Positions 58,245 through 64,000 of a stretch of DNA of 64,000 nt are shown here, one piece after another. A program made the translations under genes and the position numbers. How positions within the stretch are numbered: the first letter of the stretch is position 1; every line of letters begins with the position of its first letter. Source of the stretch: Terrimesophilobacter bigeumensis (GTDB lineage Bacteria > Actinomycetota > Actinomycetes > Actinomycetales > Microbacteriaceae); the NCBI RefSeq assembly GCF_039537265.1, contig NZ_BAABAE010000001.1:186001-250000 (forward strand), given 5' to 3'. The notes beneath the pieces were generated by a model. It ran no database searches and had not been told where the DNA came from. It saw nothing but the letters and a program-made list of their open reading frames with translations.

Positions 58245-59676
58245 CCTGACCCGGGAGGTCTCGACGACCAGGCCCGCCCCGCCAGCCGCATCCGGCAGCC
58301 GGGCGGGCGGCGGAACCGGCACCGGGTCGATCCGGCTCCGGCTGCACATGCCGGCCAAGCTGCGCAACCTCGAGCTCATCCTCCTCACCTTCGCCTGCCT
58401 GCTCAACGGCGGAGCCGTCGTCCTCGTACAGCTGGGGGCTCTCGGCGAGATCCAGACCGACATCATCTGGCTGGGCGGCGGCCTCGCGGCGCTCGCGATC
58501 GGCCTGCACATCGCCCTCCGGTTCGTGGCCCCCCAGGCCGACCCGTTCATCCTTCCCATAGCGACCCTGCTCAACGGGATCGGAATCGCCGAGATCTACC
58601 GGCTCGACATCGCGGCGAAGCACGTCGGTTGGGGGGCGGACGGCATCCGCCAGATCGTCTGGACCGCGATCGCCATGGCCATCGCGCTCGGCGTGATCAT
58701 CCTCATCCGCAATCACCGGGTTCTGCAGCGCTATCGCTACATCGCGATGTTCACCGGGATCGTGCTGCTCCTGCTGCCCATGCTGCCCCTGATCGGGTAC
58801 GAGCAGTTCGGCGCCCGGCTGTGGATCCGCCTCGGCATCTTCTCGTTCCAGCCGGGCGAGTTCGCCAAGATCGCCCTCGCGGTGTTCTTCGCCGGCTACC
58901 TCGTCCAGGCCCGCGACAGCCTCTCCCTGGTCGGCCGCAGGTTCCTCGGAATGCGCTTTCCGCGCGCCCGCGACCTCGGCCCGATCCTCGTCATCTGGGC
59001 GGCGGCGATGGGCGTCCTCATCATCCAGCGCGACCTGGGCACCTCCCTCCTCTATTTCGGCCTCTTCCTCGTCATGATCTATGTCGCCACCGGACGGCTC
59101 AGCTGGATCGTGCTCGGCCTCCTCCTCTTCGTCGGGGGTGCGATCGTCGCGAGTCAGTTGTTCGGATACGTCGCCTCGCGATTCCACGGCTGGCTCGACG
59201 CGTTCAACCCGGATGTTTACGGCGCCGCCGGCGGAAGCTACCAGCTTGTGCAAGGGCTGTTCGGCCTCGCGCACGGCGGCCTCATCGGCACCGGTCTCGG
59301 CGAGGGGCGTCCCCAGATCGTCCCGCTCGCCGAGAGCGACTACATCATGGCGAGCCTCGGCGAGGAACTCGGCCTCGCCGGACTCTTCGCGATCTTCGCG
59401 CTCTACCTCATCCTCGTCTCGCGCGGCATGCGCATCGGCTTCGCCGGACAGGATGACTTCGGCCGACTGCTCGGGGTCGGCCTCTCCTTCGTCATCGCCC
59501 TCCAGGTGTTCATCGTCGTCGGCGGGGTCACCAGGGTGATTCCGCTCACCGGCCTCACCACCCCCTTCCTCGCGGCGGGGGGCTCCTCCCTCGTGGCCAA
59601 CTGGGTGATCGTGGCCCTGCTGCTGCGCCTCACCGACACCGTGCGGCACCAGCCGCGACTGGTGGTGAGTCCGTGA
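58237..59676 (+). CDS. rodA: FtsW/RodA-family peptidoglycan glycosyltransferase
   Basis: A 479-residue SEDS protein with about ten or more membrane segments. Characteristic sequences are FQPGEFAKIALAVFFAGYL, IIQRDLGTSLLYFGLF, LVQGLFGLAHGGLIGTGLGEG and the periplasmic EELGLAGL. It polymerises lipid II together with the neighbouring PBP. In this cluster it is the RodA-type partner for PbpA. The gene overlaps pstP (8 nt) and pbpA (4 nt). Confidence 0.95.
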   Translation: MADLTREVSTTRPAPPAASGSRAGGGTGTGSIRLRLHMPAKLRNLELILLTFACLLNGGAVVLVQLGALGEIQTDIIWLGGGLAALAIGLHIALRFVAPQADPFILPIATLLNGIGIAEIYRLDIAAKHVGWGADGIRQIVWTAIAMAIALGVIILIRNHRVLQRYRYIAMFTGIVLLLLPMLPLIGYEQFGARLWIRLGIFSFQPGEFAKIALAVFFAGYLVQARDSLSLVGRRFLGMRFPRARDLGPILVIWAAAMGVLIIQRDLGTSLLYFGLFLVMIYVATGRLSWIVLGLLLFVGGAIVASQLFGYVASRFHGWLDAFNPDVYGAAGGSYQLVQGLFGLAHGGLIGTGLGEGRPQIVPLAESDYIMASLGEELGLAGLFAIFALYLILVSRGMRIGFAGQDDFGRLLGVGLSFVIALQVFIVVGGVTRVIPLTGLTTPFLAAGGSSLVANWVIVALLLRLTDTVRHQPRLVVSP

Positions 59677-61112
59677 ACAAGGAGCTCAAGCGCGTGAGTG
59701 CGGCCATCCTCGTGATGTTCGTCGCCCTGCTGTGCTCGGCCACCACGATCACGGTGCTGCAGGTCGACAACCTGCGGGCGGACGGCCGCAACGTGAGAAC
59801 CCTCTACGACAGCTACTCCGCCGAGCGCGGCCCCATTCTGGTCGCCGGCCAGCCGATCGCCGAGTCGTCGCCCGTCGACGACCAGTACAAGTTCCAGCGC
59901 GTCTACACGAACCCCGAACTCTACGCGGCGATCACCGGATACTTCACGCTCAACCAGGGCACGACAGGTGTCGAGGGCTCCCTCAACGACTACCTGAGCG
60001 GGAGCGCCAACGATCAGTTCCTCGCCCAGGTCAACGCCATCCTCACCGGTCAGACTCCCAAGGGTGCCGCGGTCGAGCTCACGATCGACCCCGTCGTTCA
60101 GCAGGCGGCCTGGGATGCGCTCGGCAGCAACACCGGCGCCGTCGTGGCACTCGATCCGAAGACCGGTGCCATCCTCGCCATGGTCTCCAAGCCCTCCTAC
60201 GACCCGAACCGGCTGGCCTCCCACGACACCGGTGCGGTCATCGCCGCCTATGACGAGTTGCTGGCCGATCCGACCGACCCGCTCATCAACCGGGCGATCG
60301 CAGGCGACCTGTACCATCCGGGCTCGGTCTTCAAGCTCATCGTCGCCTCGGCGGCGATCGACAGCGGGAAGTTCCTCCCGGAGAGCACTTTCCCGAACCC
60401 CGCCCGCCTCCAGCTCCCGCTCAGCACGAACACCATCTCGAACTCCGGCGGCGGAACCTGCGGTCCAGGCGAGAAGGTGAGCATCGCCGACGCGCTGCGG
60501 CTCAGCTGCAACATCCCGTTCGCCGAGGTCGGCGCCGCGATCGGCCAGCAGACGCTGCGCGAGTACACCACGATGTTCGGTTTCGGCACCGAGGTCGACA
60601 TCCCCATGCCCGCAACCCCGAGCTCGATTCCGGACCAGCTGGATGCGCCCCAGCTCATGCTCTCCTCCTTCGGCCAGGCGAACGTGCAGGTCACCCCGCT
60701 GCAGATGGCCATGGTCTCCGCGGGCATCGCCAACGGGGGGGTCGTCATGCAGCCGAACCTCATCCATTCGATCATCGCGCCGGACCTCACGGTCCTCCAG
60801 CCGTTCCAGCCGGATGTCTTCAGCACGCCGATCAGCGCACAGACGAGCGCGACACTCACCCAGCTCATGGTCAACAACGTCAACAACGGTGCCGCGAGCA
60901 ATGGCAGAATAAGTGGAGTCGATGTGGCCGGCAAGACCGGAACAGCACAGAACGGCGAGGGTCGGCCCTTGACCCTCTGGTTCACCGGATTCGCCCCTGC
61001 AAACGACCCACAGATTGCCGTTGCAGTCGTTGTCGAGAACGGAACCAGCTTCGGCAACGCCGTCGCAGCACCAATCGCGAGGAAAGTCATTGAGGCGGTG
61101 CTGAACAAATGA
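59673..61112 (+). CDS. pbpA: Class B penicillin-binding protein A
   Basis: A 479-residue single-pass transpeptidase: an N-terminal membrane anchor (ILVMFVALLCSATTITVLQV), a dimerisation domain, and a transpeptidase domain with SxxK as GSVFK, SxN as SCN and KTG as KTGTA. It cross-links peptidoglycan and pairs with the upstream SEDS protein. The GTG start overlaps rodA (GTGA), and its stop overlaps pknA (ATGA). Confidence 0.95.
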   Translation: MNKELKRVSAAILVMFVALLCSATTITVLQVDNLRADGRNVRTLYDSYSAERGPILVAGQPIAESSPVDDQYKFQRVYTNPELYAAITGYFTLNQGTTGVEGSLNDYLSGSANDQFLAQVNAILTGQTPKGAAVELTIDPVVQQAAWDALGSNTGAVVALDPKTGAILAMVSKPSYDPNRLASHDTGAVIAAYDELLADPTDPLINRAIAGDLYHPGSVFKLIVASAAIDSGKFLPESTFPNPARLQLPLSTNTISNSGGGTCGPGEKVSIADALRLSCNIPFAEVGAAIGQQTLREYTTMFGFGTEVDIPMPATPSSIPDQLDAPQLMLSSFGQANVQVTPLQMAMVSAGIANGGVVMQPNLIHSIIAPDLTVLQPFQPDVFSTPISAQTSATLTQLMVNNVNNGAASNGRISGVDVAGKTGTAQNGEGRPLTLWFTGFAPANDPQIAVAVVVENGTSFGNAVAAPIARKVIEAVLNK

Positions 61113-62740
61113 GACCCACAAGCGGCCTCACTTTCGGTGGTCGATACCAGCTCGCCAACCGCATCGCCATCGGCGGCATGGGTGAGGTCTGGCAGGCGAG
61201 CGACCTCGTGATCGGCCGCACCGTGGCCATCAAGATCCTCAAGGACGAGTACCTCGGCGACCCCGGCTTCCTCGAGCGGTTCCGCGCCGAGGCCCGCCAC
61301 GCGGCGCTCGTCAACCACGAGGGCATCGCCAACGTCTTCGACTATGGCGAGGAGGAGGGCAGCGCCTACCTCGTCATGGAACTCGTCCCCGGCGAGGCGC
61401 TCTCGACGATTCTCGAGCGCGAGCGCGTGCTCGCGACCGATCGCGTGCTCGACATCGTCGCCCAGACGGCCTCCGCGCTCCACGCCGCACATGCCGCAGG
61501 GCTCGTGCACCGCGACATCAAGCCCGGCAACCTGCTCATCACCCCGGACGGGCGGGTGAAGATCACCGACTTCGGCATCGCCCGCATCGCCGACCAGGTA
61601 CCGCTCACCGCGACCGGCCAGGTGATGGGGACGGTGCAGTACCTCTCCCCTGAGCAGGCGAGCGGACATCCGGCGTCGCCGACGACCGACATCTACTCCC
61701 TCGGCATCGTCGCCTACGAGGCTCTCGCCGGGCGCCGCCCCTTCACCGGCGAGTCGCAGGTCGCGATCGCCATGGCGCAGATCAATGAGACGCCGCCCGA
61801 CCTGCCGGTCACCGTTTCCGAACCGGTGCGGAACCTCGTCTACTCGTGCATCGCGAAGAATCCCTCCGACCGGCCCGCCTCCGCCGCACACCTCGCGCGC
61901 GCTGCACAGGCCCTTCGGCGCGGGGATGTCGCCGCGGCAGCCGCGGCGGTACCCGGTGTGCTCGGGGATTCATCGCTCGGTACCGCGTTCGGCAATACTG
62001 CGACGACCCGTGTTCTCCCCTCCCTGGAGGAGAACGGCACTCGCGTGCTCCCCGTGGAGACGAAGCGTCGCAACCCGTGGACCTGGCCTCTCATCGCCCT
62101 CATCGCCATCCTGCTCGTGGTGCTCGTCGGCGCGATCATCGCCCTGCTCACGCAACCGAGTGGCAACACCGGCCCGTCTTCCCCGCCGCCGTCGAACACC
62201 GTCTCCCAGAAGCCGACCTCATCGACCACGCCCAGCTCGGACCTCGTCAACATCAAGCTCTCCGACTTCGAGGGGATGACCCAGGACGAGGTGGAGGCGG
62301 CACTCGACAAGCTCGAACTGGCCTACAACGTCACCGAGGGCACGGTGGCCCCGACGAAGGCGGATGAGGGCAGGGTGTACTGGATCGCCCCGGCGGGCAA
62401 CGTGCCGAAGGGGACCGTCATCAATGTCAGCATCTATGCGCCCATCCCACCACCGGCCAAGCCGGGCGACCTGAGTGCGAGCCCCGGCGGTCCCTACGCT
62501 CCCAACGATGCCGTGACCCTGAACTGGTCCACCTACGACTGCCAGTCGGGGACGCTCGACGGATACAGCATCCAGATCGAGGACGGCACGGTCACGAGTG
62601 CCAACCCGGTCCCGCCCGGAACGACGACGGCGAACATCACCGTCCGTTCCGACCCCGGCACCACGAAGGTCTCCTACACGGCATCCTGCTCGGGGGTCGC
62701 CTCGCCGATGTCGAACGTGCTCACACTCACGGTCGAATGA
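61109..62740 (+). CDS. pknA: Ser/Thr protein kinase PknA with PASTA and an extra C-terminal domain
   Basis: A 543-residue receptor-like kinase. The Hanks-type domain (~12-275) has the Gly-rich loop IAIGGMGEV, Lys42, HRD Asp136 and DFG Asp154. A transmembrane helix spans ~326-348. Outside, one PASTA repeat (~380-446) is followed by a ~90-residue beta-rich domain (452-543) with Cys478 and Cys527 that could form a disulfide. Mycobacterial PknA has no PASTA repeat, so this extracellular part is different. It overlaps pbpA by 4 nt and is followed by pknB. Confidence 0.93.
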   Translation: MRPTSGLTFGGRYQLANRIAIGGMGEVWQASDLVIGRTVAIKILKDEYLGDPGFLERFRAEARHAALVNHEGIANVFDYGEEEGSAYLVMELVPGEALSTILERERVLATDRVLDIVAQTASALHAAHAAGLVHRDIKPGNLLITPDGRVKITDFGIARIADQVPLTATGQVMGTVQYLSPEQASGHPASPTTDIYSLGIVAYEALAGRRPFTGESQVAIAMAQINETPPDLPVTVSEPVRNLVYSCIAKNPSDRPASAAHLARAAQALRRGDVAAAAAAVPGVLGDSSLGTAFGNTATTRVLPSLEENGTRVLPVETKRRNPWTWPLIALIAILLVVLVGAIIALLTQPSGNTGPSSPPPSNTVSQKPTSSTTPSSDLVNIKLSDFEGMTQDEVEAALDKLELAYNVTEGTVAPTKADEGRVYWIAPAGNVPKGTVINVSIYAPIPPPAKPGDLSASPGGPYAPNDAVTLNWSTYDCQSGTLDGYSIQIEDGTVTSANPVPPGTTTANITVRSDPGTTKVSYTASCSGVASPMSNVLTLTVE

Positions 62741-62800
62741 TCCGCAGCGACGAGCGGGTACACTTGCAGGCAATTGCCCCTGCACCCGGGAGAATCACAC

Positions 62801-64000
62801 GTGACTGAAGGCACTCGCCTGCTCGCCGGCAGGTACCAGATCGGTGCCCTCCTCGGTCACGGAGGTATGGCGGACGTCCACGTCGGCACCGACACCCGTC
62901 TCGGCCGCAAGGTGGCCGTCAAGCTGCTGCGTCCTTCACTCGCGAACGACCCCAGATTCCGCCTGCTGTTCCGCGAGGAGGCGCAGAAGGCGGCGAGGAT
63001 GGCGCATCCGACGATCGTGCGCGTGTTCGACGCCGGCGAGGAGACCGTGCGCGACGCCCACGGTTTCGAAACGCAATTGCCCTTCATCGTCATGGAGTAC
63101 GTCGACGGACGGATGCTCAAGGACATCATCGCGGACGGCCCGCTCGAACCGAGCGAGGCCGCTCGCATCGCCGGGCAGGTGCTGACCGCCCTCGAGTACA
63201 GCCATCGCGCGCTCCTCGTGCACCGCGACATCAAGCCGGGCAACATCATGGTGACCCAGTCGGGTCAGGTCAAGGTCATGGACTTCGGAATCGCCAGGGC
63301 GGTCTCCGACAACTCGGCGACCGTCGCCGACACGAGCGCCGTGCTCGGCACCGCACAGTACTTCTCCCCTGAGCAGGCGCGCGGCGAAACGGTCGACGCG
63401 CGCACCGACCTGTACTCGACCGGGGTCGTGCTCTTCGAGCTGCTCACCGGCAAGCCGCCGTTCCACGGCGAACGTCCCGCTGCGGTCGCCTATCAGCACA
63501 TCAGCGAGACCCCGGTGAAGCCGAGCTCGCTCAACCCGAAGGTCTCACCGGCGCTCGACGCCGTCGTGCTGCACTCCCTCGCCAAGGACAAGTTCGAGCG
63601 GTTCCAGTCCGCCGCCGAATTCCGTGCCGACCTCGAGGCCGCCGCGGCCGGCGAACTGCCGGTACGCAAGGTCGCCAAGGACGACTTCAACGCGACGCTG
63701 TTCGGAGTGAACCCGAACGCGCGGGCCGGCTCCGAGGCCACGATGCGTCAGCTCTCGAACTCGGCCGATGACCGGGTCGTCAGGACCCAGTCCCGTCCGC
63801 CGGTCGCCTGGATCTGGGCGGGCATCACGATCATGGCGGTCATCCTCATCGGGGTCACGGTCTGGGTTCTCAACCTCAAACCGACGGACATCGGCTCCGC
63901 CCTTTCGGTGAATGTGCCCGACATCGTCGGCATGACCTACGAGAGCGGCGCACAGGAACTGATGGATCTGAACCTCGTGCCGACCCGGCTCGCGGAAGCA
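62801..64000 (+). CDS. pknB: Ser/Thr protein kinase PknB (3' end outside window)
   Basis: The frame is open to the window end, giving 400 residues. The kinase domain (~11-275) has Lys41, HRD Asp143 and DFG Asp161, then a juxtamembrane linker, a transmembrane helix (~335-357) and the start of the first extracellular PASTA repeat (from ~369, NVPDIVGMTYESG). PknB senses muropeptides and lipid II and controls growth and division. The GTG start lies 60 nt after pknA, with TACACT and a small hairpin in the interval, so it may have its own promoter. Confidence 0.95.
   Translation, partial: MTEGTRLLAGRYQIGALLGHGGMADVHVGTDTRLGRKVAVKLLRPSLANDPRFRLLFREEAQKAARMAHPTIVRVFDAGEETVRDAHGFETQLPFIVMEYVDGRMLKDIIADGPLEPSEAARIAGQVLTALEYSHRALLVHRDIKPGNIMVTQSGQVKVMDFGIARAVSDNSATVADTSAVLGTAQYFSPEQARGETVDARTDLYSTGVVLFELLTGKPPFHGERPAAVAYQHISETPVKPSSLNPKVSPALDAVVLHSLAKDKFERFQSAAEFRADLEAAAAGELPVRKVAKDDFNATLFGVNPNARAGSEATMRQLSNSADDRVVRTQSRPPVAWIWAGITIMAVILIGVTVWVLNLKPTDIGSALSVNVPDIVGMTYESGAQELMDLNLVPTRLAEA

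Noticed and set aside
58210..59649. 479-codon minus-strand open frame
   Set aside because: Antisense to rodA; extremely acidic and His-rich shadow translation.
59403..61891. Two long minus-strand open frames (572 and 547 codons) opposite pbpA and pknA
   Set aside because: They mirror confidently identified cell-division genes and contain no recognisable domain.

Overview
The window is high-GC actinobacterial chromosome, most likely from a member of the Microbacteriaceae. That placement is inferred from gene content, not from a search: mismatch endonuclease NucS, the coproporphyrin-dependent haem pathway (HemQ plus a Cys-ligated ferrochelatase), a mycothiol-type DinB-fold enzyme, many leaderless GTG/ATG starts with a TAnnnT box 6-7 nt upstream, and the fhaA-fhaB-pstP-rodA-pbpA-pknA-pknB division cluster beside a tRNA-Leu, an arrangement usually found near oriC. 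No rRNA, prophage, intact insertion sequence or CRISPR array was seen.

Layout. 1-0.5 kb: 3' end of purL. 0.56-1.72 kb: a nuclease-like (DUF559-type) gene between two copies of the same palindromic element. 1.7-6.4 kb: chorismate mutase, EamA exporter, GNAT, DinB-like enzyme, purA, SpoU methyltransferase. 6.4-9.9 kb: a PutA whose aldehyde dehydrogenase half lacks both catalytic residues. 10-19.7 kb: CrtI-like oxidoreductase, pfkA, FAD monooxygenase, DUF1304 protein, an orphan uroporphyrinogen-III synthase, a three-gene small membrane protein operon, an LAxTG surface protein with a perfect internal duplication, and a class-A-like serine hydrolase. 19.6-27.7 kb: M13 peptidase, MATE and MFS exporters, dodecin, nucS, a HAD phosphatase, an OhrR-like regulator and a bile-acid-symporter-family protein.

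27.7-37.1 kb is the haem locus. A leaderless hemA diverges from an eight-gene operon, hemE-hemY-hemQ-hemH-hemC-hemD-hemB-hemL, in which all but one junction overlaps by 4 nt. 37.1-39.7 kb is a type III polyketide synthase, ICMT-type methyltransferase and FAD hydroxylase set resembling the srsABC phenolic-lipid operon. Next come a lipase-maturation-factor protein, a second CrtI-like oxidoreductase, a large lipoprotein and an S4 RNA-binding protein.

45.6-52.2 kb looks like an inserted catabolic module: solute-binding protein, two permeases and a nucleoside hydrolase in one operon, then a D-serine-dehydratase/D-threonine-aldolase-type PLP enzyme and a LacI regulator. Its codon use looks less GC-rich than the flanks by eye, and it abuts a decayed mannitol dehydrogenase remnant. 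52.7-55.4 kb is a copper-export pair (metallochaperone and CopA) behind a CsoR-type operator. 55.5-64 kb holds tRNA-Leu(CAG) and the division/signalling cluster, cut inside pknB. PknA here carries an unusual C-terminal extracellular domain after a single PASTA repeat.
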